Shown here piece by piece: positions 6,285-13,532 of a stretch of 20,359 nucleotides of DNA (the stretch's first letter is position 1; every line of letters starts with the position of its first letter). The stretch comes from DATFGK01 sp046712825 (GTDB lineage: Bacteria; Actinomycetota; AC-67). Location of the stretch: contig JBKKCR010000077.1 of NCBI GenBank assembly GCA_046712825.1, positions 1 through 20,359 of the forward strand, given 5' to 3'. A program made the translations under genes and the position numbers. The notes beneath the pieces were generated by a model. The model was given only the letters and a program-made list of their open reading frames with translations. It searched no databases and was not told the origin of the DNA.

Positions 6285-7475
6285 ATGGACTTCCGGGATA
6301 GCCCTGAAGAGGCCGCGTTCCGCAACGAGATCCGTGAATGGCTCGAGACCAACATCCCCGCCGACTGGGATCGCTCGCAGCTTTCGCTCATCCCACCCGA
6401 GGATCGCGTCGACATGCTCAAGGACTGGCAACGGCGTCTCCACGAAGGCGGATGGGCCGGCATCTCCTGGCCGAAGGAGTACGGGGGCCGCGGCGCGACC
6501 CTGATCGAGCAGGCGATCTTCAATCAGGAGGTCGCGCGCCAGAAGGCGCCGCCGCCGATCAACGTGATCGGTCTGGGCATGGCCGGACCGACGATCATCA
6601 ATCACGGCTCGCACGAGCAGAAGAACCGCCACCTCGAGAAGATCCTGTCGGCCGAGGAGATCTGGTGTCAGGGCTTCTCCGAGCCGGGCGCCGGAAGCGA
6701 CCTCGCCGGGCTCCGCTCGACCGCGATCCTGGACGGCGACTCCTGGATCATCAACGGGCAGAAGGTGTGGACGTCGCTCGCGCACGTTTCGCAGTGGTGC
6801 ATCTTCCTCGCGCGCACCGACACGACCGCGCCGAAGCACAAGGGCATCACCTACTTCCTCGTGGACATGTCCTCGCCGGGGATCGAGGTCCGGCCGCTGC
6901 GCCAGATCACGGGGAGCGCCGACTTCAACGAGATGTTCTTCACCGACGTTCGCGTGCCGCGGGAGAGCATCCTCGGCGAGGTCAACGACGGCTGGCGCAT
7001 CGCTATGACGACCTTGCTGCATGAGCGCGGTACGCTCGGCTTCGCGCTGTCGGTGGGAGCGAGGGTCGCGCTCGACGAGCTGATCGGCCTCGCACGTGAA
7101 ACCAAACGAAACGGCGTGCCCGCGATCGAGGACCCGACGATCCGCCAGCGGCTCGCGTCGCTCCACGTCGAGGTGGAATCGCTGCGGCTCAACAACTACC
7201 GGGCACTGACCGGCTTCATGAAGTCCGGGATGCCGGGCCCCGAGGGCTCGCTGTCGAAGTTGATCTGGAGCGAGTCGATGCAGCGGCTCGGCGACCTTGC
7301 GGTCGAGATCCTCGGCCCCGCCGGCATGCTCGAGAAGTGGGACGCGAACCCGCGCGTGAACACGTGGCAATTCATCCACTTGCGCTCGCGCGGCCACACG
7401 ATCGAGGCCGGCACCAGCGAGATCCTTCGCAACATCGTCGCCGAGCGCGTGCTCGGCCTTCCCAAGCATAAGTAG
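6285..7475 (+). CDS. Acyl-CoA dehydrogenase, probable catalytic subunit of a pair
   Basis: Acyl-CoA dehydrogenases form the alpha,beta double bond of acyl-CoA esters with FAD, passing electrons to electron-transfer flavoprotein. The 396-residue product has the N-terminal helical domain, GFSEPGAGSDLAGLRSTA (130-147) and NGQKVWTSLA in the flavin-binding beta domain, and a C-terminal EAGTSEILRNIVAERVLGLP (374-393). Glu247 in LLHERGTLGF lies in the helix-G position used as catalytic base in isovaleryl-CoA dehydrogenase-type members. The sequence resembles mycobacterial FadE enzymes that work as alpha2beta2 heterotetramers on steroid side chains or branched acids. The next gene, 9 bases downstream, encodes the likely partner. 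The substrate is unknown. Confidence 0.95.
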   Translation: MDFRDSPEEAAFRNEIREWLETNIPADWDRSQLSLIPPEDRVDMLKDWQRRLHEGGWAGISWPKEYGGRGATLIEQAIFNQEVARQKAPPPINVIGLGMAGPTIINHGSHEQKNRHLEKILSAEEIWCQGFSEPGAGSDLAGLRSTAILDGDSWIINGQKVWTSLAHVSQWCIFLARTDTTAPKHKGITYFLVDMSSPGIEVRPLRQITGSADFNEMFFTDVRVPRESILGEVNDGWRIAMTTLLHERGTLGFALSVGARVALDELIGLARETKRNGVPAIEDPTIRQRLASLHVEVESLRLNNYRALTGFMKSGMPGPEGSLSKLIWSESMQRLGDLAVEILGPAGMLEKWDANPRVNTWQFIHLRSRGHTIEAGTSEILRNIVAERVLGLPKHK

Positions 7476-7484
7476 GGAGCGACC

Positions 7485-8621
7485 ATGGACTTCGGGTTCA
7501 CCGAGGAGCAGGAAGCGCTTCGCAAGTCGGCGCGTGAGTTCCTTACCGACCGGTCGACGACCGGGCTCGTGCGCGACCTCATGGCGTCCAAGACCGGCTT
7601 CGACGAGAAGCTGTGGAAGGAGATGGCCGATCTCGGCTGGATGGGAACGGCCATCGCCGAGGAGGACGGCGGGCTCGGCCTGTCGCTCATCGAGCTGGCG
7701 ATCCTGGTCGAGGAGATGGGCCGGGCGCTTCTGCCGTCGCCCTTCTACTCGTCCGTCGGACTCGCCGCGCCGGTGATCGCCGCGACCGCCGAGGGGGCAC
7801 TGCGCAAGACGCTGCTGGGCGGGATCGCCACGGGCGAGCTTCGGGCGACGGTCGCGATCCCCGAGGAAGAGGGACGCTGGGACGCCGCCGGCATCAAGGC
7901 GAAGGCCACCCCGGTGGACGGCGGCTACAAGCTGAGCGGCACGAAGGTCTTCGTCCCCGACGCACACCTCGCCGACGAGATCGTCGTGGTCGCTCGGACC
8001 TCGAAGACGAAGGATCCGCGCGAGGGGATCTCGCTCTTCCTGGTTCCCACCTCCGACAAGAAGGTCAAGGTGAAGACCCTCGACACGATCGACCGCACCC
8101 GGCGCCTGGCGCAGGTCAAGGTCGGCGGCGTCGAGGTCCCCGCCGACCGCAGGCTCGGCCCGGAAGGGGGAGCGTGGCCCTTGCTCGAGCGGGCTCTGGA
8201 CCGCTCCGCCACCGTGCTCGCGGCCGAAGCGACCGGCCTCGCGACCAAGGTGCTCGAGCTTTCGCGCGACTACGCGAAGGAACGCACGCAGTTCGACAAG
8301 CCGATCGGCACGTTCCAGGCGATCAGCCACCGGATCGCAGACATGCTCGTCCTCACCGAGAACGCGCGTTCCACGACGTACTACGCGGCGTGGGCGATCG
8401 AAGAGGGCGTGCCCGACGCGGCGCTCGCGGCGGCGACGGCAAAGGTCGCGGGGTCCGAAGCGGCGCGGATCGTCTCCCAAGGCGGCATGCAGGTGCACGG
8501 CGGCATCGGCTTCACCTGGGAGCACGACATGCACCTGTACTACCGCCGCGCGAAGTGGGTCGAGCTGTTCCTCGGCGATCCGTCGATCTGGCGGGAGCGG
8601 GTCGCGAGCCTCTTCGCCTAG
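7485..8621 (+). CDS. Acyl-CoA dehydrogenase, probable non-catalytic partner subunit
   Basis: The 378-residue product has the acyl-CoA dehydrogenase fold: helical N-terminus starting MDFGFTEEQEALRKSAREFL, a shortened middle beta domain (YKLSGTKVFVPDAH), and a C-terminal domain with RTQFDKPIGTFQAISHRIADM (267-287) and VHGGIGFTWEHDMHLYYRRAK (337-357). Both usual catalytic-Glu positions are altered: the helix-G position is Asp239 (ALDRSAT), and the C-terminal EGTSQ-type loop is replaced by FLGDPSIW. This is the pattern of the second chain in heteromeric FadE pairs such as FadE28-FadE29, which completes the FAD site but lacks the base. GGGAG precedes its ATG by 5 bases, and the gene follows the first dehydrogenase in the same transcript. 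Confidence 0.94.
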   Translation: MDFGFTEEQEALRKSAREFLTDRSTTGLVRDLMASKTGFDEKLWKEMADLGWMGTAIAEEDGGLGLSLIELAILVEEMGRALLPSPFYSSVGLAAPVIAATAEGALRKTLLGGIATGELRATVAIPEEEGRWDAAGIKAKATPVDGGYKLSGTKVFVPDAHLADEIVVVARTSKTKDPREGISLFLVPTSDKKVKVKTLDTIDRTRRLAQVKVGGVEVPADRRLGPEGGAWPLLERALDRSATVLAAEATGLATKVLELSRDYAKERTQFDKPIGTFQAISHRIADMLVLTENARSTTYYAAWAIEEGVPDAALAAATAKVAGSEAARIVSQGGMQVHGGIGFTWEHDMHLYYRRAKWVELFLGDPSIWRERVASLFA

Positions 8622-8623
8622 CG

Positions 8624-9331
8624 TTGGTCCAACCCAAGGTCGAGCCCCGCGCCGCGTGGCTCGACCGCGAGACACCCGAAGAGAAGCGCAAGCGCGCCGC
8701 CCTGATCTATCGCCGGCTCGACAAGGCCTACCCGGACGCGAAGTGCGCGCTGAACTTCTCGACGCCGCTCGAGATGGTCATCTCGACCGTTCTCTCGGCG
8801 CAGTCGACGGACGCGATGGTCAACAAGGTCACGCCGGCGCTGTTCGCGAAGTATCCGACACCTGAGGCGTACCTTGCCTCGCCGCCCGGCGAGCTCGAGC
8901 GCGACATCCACTCGACCGGCTTCTTCAACCAGAAGGCGAAGTCGATCCGAGGCCTGTGCGCCGTGATCCTCGAGGAGTTCGGCGGACAGGTGCCCGACAC
9001 GATGGAGGGTCTCTTGCGGCTCCCCGGCGTGGCGCGCAAGACCGCCAACATCGTGCTGGGTAACTCGTTCGGCAAGGTCGAAGGGATCGCGGTCGACACC
9101 CACGTCCACCGGCTGGCTCGCCGGCTCGGGTTCAGCGACGAGCACGACACCAACAAGGTGGAGCGCGACCTCATGGCGCTGTTCCCGAAGAAGAAGTGGT
9201 TCCGGCTGACCTATCTGCTCATCGAGCACGGACGCGCGGTCTGTCAGGCCAAGGTGCCTCGGTGCGAGGAGTGCGTCGTCAACGACCTCTGCCCGGCGTC
9301 GCGCGCGCCGACGAGCAAGCGCAAGCGCTAG
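8624..9331 (+). CDS. nth: Endonuclease III, base-excision repair DNA glycosylase/AP lyase
   Basis: Nth removes oxidised pyrimidines from DNA and nicks at the abasic site. The 235-residue product has the helix-hairpin-helix LPGVARKTANIVLGNSFG (133-150) with catalytic Lys139, Asp158 in AVDTHVHRLARRLG, and an iron-sulfur cluster motif C-x6-C-x2-C-x5-C at Cys207, 214, 217 and 223. The tail is basic (SKRKR). The start is not clear-cut: no ATG or GTG lies in frame between the previous gene and the conserved core, so I take TTG at 8624, 2 bases after the preceding stop. Coupling with the dehydrogenase genes is by position; functional linkage is unlikely. Confidence 0.95.
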   Translation: MVQPKVEPRAAWLDRETPEEKRKRAALIYRRLDKAYPDAKCALNFSTPLEMVISTVLSAQSTDAMVNKVTPALFAKYPTPEAYLASPPGELERDIHSTGFFNQKAKSIRGLCAVILEEFGGQVPDTMEGLLRLPGVARKTANIVLGNSFGKVEGIAVDTHVHRLARRLGFSDEHDTNKVERDLMALFPKKKWFRLTYLLIEHGRAVCQAKVPRCEECVVNDLCPASRAPTSKRKR

Positions 9332-9344
9332 CTCTAGCCCTTGC
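9321..9344. terminator. Hairpin between convergent nth and hydrolase genes
   Basis: GCAAGCGCTAG (9321-9331) pairs with CTAGCCCTTGC (9334-9344), an 11-base stem with one mismatch and a 2-base centre that would open to a small loop. The nth stop codon lies inside the left arm. No T-run follows, so it is not a classical intrinsic terminator. It could still slow polymerases arriving from either side or protect transcript ends. Confidence 0.3.
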
Positions 9345-9367
9345 TCTAGCCCTTGCTCTAGCCCTTG
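9332..9367. repeat. Three tandem 12-bp repeats duplicating a gene's last codons and stop
   Basis: CTCTAGCCCTTG occurs three times in a row, followed by a partial CTC. On the minus strand each unit reads AGC AAG GGC TAG, so the 3' end of the hydrolase gene (Ser-Lys-Gly-stop) is present three times in frame. The first stop met is at 9358-9360; the other two copies lie beyond it toward nth. Confidence 0.95.
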
Positions 9368-10062
9368 CTCGCGACCTTCTCGGCGAGCTTCCGGAACGCG
9401 GCGGCCGCGCCGCCCTTGAGCACCGTGCCGTGACCGAAGCATGCGACGTCGAAGTCGAGCGCGGCCAGCTTGGCGATGCTGGTCCTCACCGCCCCGTGGT
9501 CTTCGGTGTAGATGCCGAGCGGCGGCGCGAGGCGACCCATCATCCGCGCGGCTGCGTCGCCGACGAACAGGGTCCTCCTCGACGGCATCAGGAACGAGAG
9601 ATGGCCGGCCGTATGTCCAGGGGTGTGGAAGGCGATGAGCCCGCCGGCGATGGGGAGCTCGTCCCCGTCGCTCACTTCTCGATCGACGCGCGCCGGGGCG
9701 GCCTTGGGCCCGAACCGGACGAAGCCGGAGATGCCGGCGCGCTCGACGATGTTGCGACCCGGTGGCCGCGGCGGGGCGACGTCGCCTTGGATCACTCGGG
9801 CGTCGGCCGGGTGCGCCCACACCGTTACGCCGGGCTCGGCCGTCAGCTTCGCGAGCCCGCCGACGTGATCCATGTGGTGATGGGTGACCGCGACGTTGCG
9901 CAACGGGCCTCCGCCCGCGTCGGCCAAGCCCTTTCGGATGCTGTCGACCTTGTTCGGCAGGCCGGAGTCGATGAGCGTCAGCCCGTCGTCGGCGATAACG
10001 AACGCGCTGACGTACGCCATGGATATCGCCCAGACGCCGGGCACGATCTGTTCGGCCGCCAT
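9358..10062 (-). CDS. Metallo-beta-lactamase-fold hydrolase
   Basis: The 234-residue product has the MBL signature THHHMDHVGG giving His61, His63, Asp65 and His66, with further metal ligands His150 (HTPGHTAGH), Asp169 (FVGDAA) and His211 (CFGHG). This is a complete two-metal site of the glyoxalase II-like/general MBL group. No signal peptide is visible, so it is probably a cytoplasmic thioesterase- or lactonase-like hydrolase; the substrate cannot be read from sequence. The ATG at 10062 has no ribosome site but a TAGGCT box 7 bases upstream. The C-terminus is Ser-Lys-Gly followed by tandem copies of the same codons and stop. It is divergent from the cobalamin adenosyltransferase gene. Confidence 0.92.
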   Translation of the reverse strand: MAAEQIVPGVWAISMAYVSAFVIADDGLTLIDSGLPNKVDSIRKGLADAGGGPLRNVAVTHHHMDHVGGLAKLTAEPGVTVWAHPADARVIQGDVAPPRPPGRNIVERAGISGFVRFGPKAAPARVDREVSDGDELPIAGGLIAFHTPGHTAGHLSFLMPSRRTLFVGDAAARMMGRLAPPLGIYTEDHGAVRTSIAKLAALDFDVACFGHGTVLKGGAAAAFRKLAEKVASKG

Positions 10063-10069
10063 GCGCGCC

Positions 10070-10075
10070 AGCCTA
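10070..10075 (-). promoter_or_regulatory. Candidate leaderless -10 box for the hydrolase
   Basis: On the minus strand TAGGCT (TANNNT) sits 7 bases before the ATG at 10062. It shares bases 10074-10075 with the plus-strand box for the divergent gene. Confidence 0.5.
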
Positions 10076-10079
10076 TACT
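10074..10079 (+). promoter_or_regulatory. Candidate leaderless -10 box for the cobalamin adenosyltransferase
   Basis: TATACT, near consensus, sits 7 bases before GTG 10087 with no ribosome site between. It overlaps the minus-strand TAGGCT by two bases, so both promoters would compete for the same DNA. Confidence 0.6.
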
Positions 10080-10086
10080 GGGCGCC

Positions 10087-10635
10087 GTGCCGCGCATCTA
10101 CACAAAGACGGGCGACGACGGAACCACGGGCCTGTTGTACGGGGGCCGTGTTCCGAAGGACGACGCTCGCACCGAGGCGTACGGAACGTCCGACGAAGCG
10201 GTCGCAGCGCTCGGCGTCGCACGTCCCCAGATCGGCGACGCCTCCCTGGCAGACTTGATCGTTCGCCTCCAGCGCGAGCTCTTCGTCGTCGGCGCCGAGC
10301 TCGCCACCGGCAAGGAGGCGTGGTCCAAGCTGGTGCCGGGCACGACGAAGGTCACCGAAGAGATGGTGGCCGCGCTCGAGACCTTGATCGACGACTACGT
10401 CGCTCGAACCGGGATGCCGAAGGAGTTCGTGGTGCCCGGCGAGACCCCGGCGAGCGCCGCCATCGATCTCGCGCGAGCGATCGTACGCCGCTGCGAACGG
10501 CAAGCCGTCCGCGTCTTCCACGACGGTCTGCTGTCGGACGGCGAGGTCGTTCGGTACCTGAACCGGCTCGCGGATCTGCTCTTCGTGCTGGCGCGCTACG
10601 AAGAAGCGGGTTTCCGCCCGCTCCGCGAGCGTTAG
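10087..10635 (+). CDS. pduO: PduO-type ATP:cob(I)alamin adenosyltransferase
   Basis: This enzyme transfers the adenosyl group of ATP to cob(I)alamin, making coenzyme B12. The 182-residue product has the PduO/MMAB order of motifs: IYTKTGDDGTTGLLYGGRVPKDD (4-26, ATP site), EAYGTSDEAVAALGVAR (30-46), FVVPGETPAS (115-124), RRCERQAV (134-141) and YLNRLADLLFVLARYEE (157-173). Some usually fixed residues differ: GTVDELN is GTSDEAV and the PGG turn is PGE, so it is a diverged member. It is cytoplasmic. The GTG start is supported by a TATACT box 7 bases upstream. No B12-dependent mutase is in the window. Its TAG directly abuts the stop of the convergent LLM gene. Confidence 0.9.
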   Translation: MPRIYTKTGDDGTTGLLYGGRVPKDDARTEAYGTSDEAVAALGVARPQIGDASLADLIVRLQRELFVVGAELATGKEAWSKLVPGTTKVTEEMVAALETLIDDYVARTGMPKEFVVPGETPASAAIDLARAIVRRCERQAVRVFHDGLLSDGEVVRYLNRLADLLFVLARYEEAGFRPLRER

Positions 10636-11886
10636 CTAGGGCTGCAGGGCCGCACGGACGAAGTAGTCCTCGGGCGGCTCGCGCGGAGGTTCCCGGCGCG
10701 CGAGCGCGGCCTCGACCATCGGAGCCAGTCGGTCGGCCTTGACGCGGTCCCTTTCGTCGGCCGCTTCCGCGAACTCTGGCATGACCTCGGTCGCGAACAG
10801 CTCGAGCGCCTCGCAGATGTCCTCGTGGCGGTTCCGGCCGGCCTGGCTCACGAAGATCACCTGATCGACGCCCGCCTGTTCGTAGCCTCGGACGAACTCG
10901 CGGATCTGATCGGGCGTTCCGATCGCGCCGCGCGCCGACCCGAGCGCCTGCTGGAACAGCTGCGCGGCGAGGTTCACCTCGGTCTGAGCGGCGACGTCGC
11001 GGTCGAAGCCGAACAACGCCCGATTCCGCTGGAACTCGTCCCAAACGGCGGTACGGCTCGGTCGGTGGTCGCCGAACACGTAGTAGTGGCCCAGCGAGTA
11101 GCCGAAGAAGTGGCCGCCGTCGAGGCCGCGGTCGATCGCGGTCTCCTCGTCGCGGTGACACATGAACGGCGTCGTGATCGCCACGTTGGGGTTGACCGCG
11201 AAGCCGGCGGGGACGCACTGATCCGACGCGAGCGTCGTGTAATAGTCGTCGACCCACGTCTTCGCGTCTGCCGGCTCGATGAACGAGAACGACAGCGCGC
11301 CGAGGCCTTTCGAAGCAGCCATGTGGATCGTCTCGCGTCGCGAGCACGCTACCCAAAGCGGCGGGTGCGGCTTCTGAGCCGGCTTCGGCACGACGTTGCG
11401 TGGCGGCATCTTGACGTAGGTGCCGTTGTAGCCTGCGAACGGCTCCTCGACGAACATCCGGGTGATCGCGTCGATCGCCTCGGTCCACTGGTCGCGTTTC
11501 TGCGCGCGGTCTATGCCGAAACCCGCGAGCTCGACCTCGCTCGAGGCTTCTCCGGTGCCGAACTCGACCCGGCCGTTCGACAGGAGGTCCAGCGTTGCGA
11601 TGCGCTCCGCGATCCGGGCGGGGTGGTTGAAGTTAGGCGGCAGCTGGACGATGCCGTGTCCGATCCGGATCCGTTCGGTGCGCTGCGTCACCGCGCCGAG
11701 GAACACCTCTGGCGCCGAGGAATGGCTGTACTCCTCGAGGAAGTGGTGCTCGACCTCCCAGACGTAGTCGATGCCGAGGCGATCGGCGAGCTCAATCTGC
11801 TCGAGCGCGTCGTTGAGGAGACGGCGCTCGTCGTCGGGTTCCCAAGGGCGGGGGAGCTGGTGCTCGTAGAAGATCCCGAACCGCAT
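10636..11886 (-). CDS. LLM-class flavin-dependent oxidoreductase (luciferase-like monooxygenase)
   Basis: The 416-residue product is a single luciferase-like TIM barrel: MRFGIFYEHQLPRPW at the start, YVWEVEHHFLEEYSHSSAP around residues 41-59, QRTERIRIGHGIVQLP, the RIAERIATLDLLSNGRVEFGTG segment, and PDQIREFVRGYEQAGVDQVIF near the C-terminus. These enzymes use reduced FMN or F420; the sequence alone does not tell me which. The substrate is unknown. The ATG at 11886 is preceded by GGAG at 7 bases. A minus-strand TATGCT (11934-11939) could be the -10, overlapping the plus-strand box for the divergent glycosidase. Its stop directly abuts that of the cobalamin adenosyltransferase. Confidence 0.92.
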   Translation of the reverse strand: MRFGIFYEHQLPRPWEPDDERRLLNDALEQIELADRLGIDYVWEVEHHFLEEYSHSSAPEVFLGAVTQRTERIRIGHGIVQLPPNFNHPARIAERIATLDLLSNGRVEFGTGEASSEVELAGFGIDRAQKRDQWTEAIDAITRMFVEEPFAGYNGTYVKMPPRNVVPKPAQKPHPPLWVACSRRETIHMAASKGLGALSFSFIEPADAKTWVDDYYTTLASDQCVPAGFAVNPNVAITTPFMCHRDEETAIDRGLDGGHFFGYSLGHYYVFGDHRPSRTAVWDEFQRNRALFGFDRDVAAQTEVNLAAQLFQQALGSARGAIGTPDQIREFVRGYEQAGVDQVIFVSQAGRNRHEDICEALELFATEVMPEFAEAADERDRVKADRLAPMVEAALARREPPREPPEDYFVRAALQP

Positions 11887-11935
11887 CGTCGCGCTCCGTT
11901 TTGGGCCGGCCCGGTCCGACTGGGGGCCGGGGCAG

Positions 11936-11941
11936 CATAAT
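11936..11941 (+). promoter_or_regulatory. Candidate leaderless -10 box for the GH13 gene
   Basis: CATAAT lies 7 bases before GTG 11949, the same geometry as the TATACT box before GTG 10087. Its first base departs from TANNNT. On the minus strand the overlapping bases 11934-11939 read TATGCT, a possible -10 for the divergent LLM gene with a 47-base leader. Confidence 0.4.
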
Positions 11942-11948
11942 GCACGCC

Positions 11949-13532
11949 GTGTCCGGGGCGTGGTGGCGCGAAGGGGTTCTCTATCACGTCTATCTGCGTT
12001 CGTTCGCCGACTCCGACGGCGACGGCGTCGGCGACATCGCCGGCCTGATCTCACGGCTCGACCATCTCGCGTGGCTGGGGATCGACGGCGTCTGGGTGTC
12101 GCCGGTGATGCCCTCACCCAACGACGACTGGGGCTACGACGTTTCCGATTACTACGCGGTCGATCCCGCGTACGGCACGCTCGAGGACGTCGACCGGCTC
12201 GTCGCCGAGGCAGACAAGCGCGGGATCAAGGTGCTCTTCGACCTCGTGCCGAACCACTCGAGCGACCGGCACCCGTGGTTCGTCGAGTCGCGGTCGTCGC
12301 GGGACTCGACGAAGCGCGACTGGTACGTCTGGGCCGATGCGGCGCCCGACGGCGGCCCGCCGAACAACTGGGTCGGGAACTTCTTCGGGCCGGCGTGGGA
12401 GCTCGACGAGGCATCGGGTCAGTACTTCCTCCACTCTTTCCTCGAGACGCAGGCCGACTTCAACTGGTGGAACGACGACGTGCGCGAGGCCTTCAAGGAT
12501 GTGTTCCGGTTCTGGTTCGACCGAGGTGTCGCGGGGTTCCGGATCGATGTGGTCCACAAGCTCGCCAAAGACCCGGCCCTGCGCGACAATCCGCCGGCGA
12601 CCGAGGGCGATTCGTTCATCGAGCAGGCGTGGGGCCAGCGCGAGCTGCGCAACGCGAACCTCCCCGAGACGCACGAGGTGTTGCGGGGATGGCGGACGGT
12701 CGCCGACTCCTACGACACGGCGCGTGTCCTGCTCGGCGAGACCTACGTCCTCGACATCCCGACGATGGCTTCGTACTACGGGCGCGGGGACGAGCTCGAT
12801 CTCGCGTTCAACATCCCGTTCTTGTACGCACCGTTCGCTGCCGACGCCATGCGCGCGATCGTCGAGCAGACCGAAGCCGCGATCCCTGAGGGTTCGTGGC
12901 CGGTTTGGAACGGAGGCAGTCACGACATCTCGCGCTGGCCGACGCGATGGTGTGGCGGCGACGAACGCAAGATCCGATGCGCGCTGATGATGCTCCTCAC
13001 ACTCCGCGGGACGCCCCTGCTCTACTACGGGGACGAGATCGGCATGGAGGACGGATCGGTTCCCATCGAAGAGTCGCTCGACCCGCTCGGGAAGCGCATC
13101 GCCGGGTTGGTGACGGCCGGCCGCGATCCGTCACGGACGCCGATGCAGTGGAGAGCAGGGCCGGGCGGCGGGTTCACGGAACCCGATGTGAAACCGTGGC
13201 TCCCGTTCGGCACTGCCGTGGCGTGCAACGTCCAGCAGCAACGCGACGACGCCGGATCGGCCCTTACCCTTTGCCGGGACTTGATCGCGCTGCGACGGCG
13301 CTCGAGCGAGCTGCGATCGGGCGCTTACCGTCCCCGCGAGGCGCCGGCCCGTGCGTGGGTCTGGGATCGAGGCGACCAGACGGTGGTCGCGCTCAACCTG
13401 TCGGACGAGCCGGTATCGATCGAAGATCTGTCGGGCACGGTCGCGATCGGGACGCGCAGGGAACGCGACGGCGAGCATGTCGAAGCAACGGTCGCCCTCG
13501 CGCCGTGGGAAGGGGTAGTTCTGCAGCGCTAG
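11949..13532 (+). CDS. GH13 alpha-glucosidase/oligo-1,6-glucosidase-type enzyme
   Basis: GH13 enzymes hydrolyse or transfer alpha-glucosidic bonds. The 527-residue product begins WWREGVLYHVYLRSFADSDG, as in oligo-1,6-glucosidases and trehalose synthases. Conserved regions follow: DLVPNHSS (98-105), QADFNWWND (168-176), GFRIDVVHKL with nucleophile Asp200, LLGETYV with acid/base Glu264, and GGSHDIS with stabiliser Asp326. Region IV is SHD instead of the usual NHD. A short beta-sandwich domain C closes the protein. No signal peptide is seen, so it is likely intracellular, acting on imported malto- or isomalto-oligosaccharides or on glycogen-derived sugars. ATG 11940 is an alternative start three codons earlier; I prefer GTG 11949 for its upstream CATAAT. 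No sugar transporter is adjacent. Confidence 0.94.
   Translation: MSGAWWREGVLYHVYLRSFADSDGDGVGDIAGLISRLDHLAWLGIDGVWVSPVMPSPNDDWGYDVSDYYAVDPAYGTLEDVDRLVAEADKRGIKVLFDLVPNHSSDRHPWFVESRSSRDSTKRDWYVWADAAPDGGPPNNWVGNFFGPAWELDEASGQYFLHSFLETQADFNWWNDDVREAFKDVFRFWFDRGVAGFRIDVVHKLAKDPALRDNPPATEGDSFIEQAWGQRELRNANLPETHEVLRGWRTVADSYDTARVLLGETYVLDIPTMASYYGRGDELDLAFNIPFLYAPFAADAMRAIVEQTEAAIPEGSWPVWNGGSHDISRWPTRWCGGDERKIRCALMMLLTLRGTPLLYYGDEIGMEDGSVPIEESLDPLGKRIAGLVTAGRDPSRTPMQWRAGPGGGFTEPDVKPWLPFGTAVACNVQQQRDDAGSALTLCRDLIALRRRSSELRSGAYRPREAPARAWVWDRGDQTVVALNLSDEPVSIEDLSGTVAIGTRRERDGEHVEATVALAPWEGVVLQR

Noticed and set aside
6228..8675. 815-residue minus-strand reading frame
   Set aside because: It lies entirely antisense to two well-supported acyl-CoA dehydrogenase genes and the start of nth. 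High GC at third positions explains the lack of stops.
9332..9367. CRISPR or satellite-type array
   Set aside because: Three contiguous 12-bp units without spacers; they are duplicated gene-end codons.
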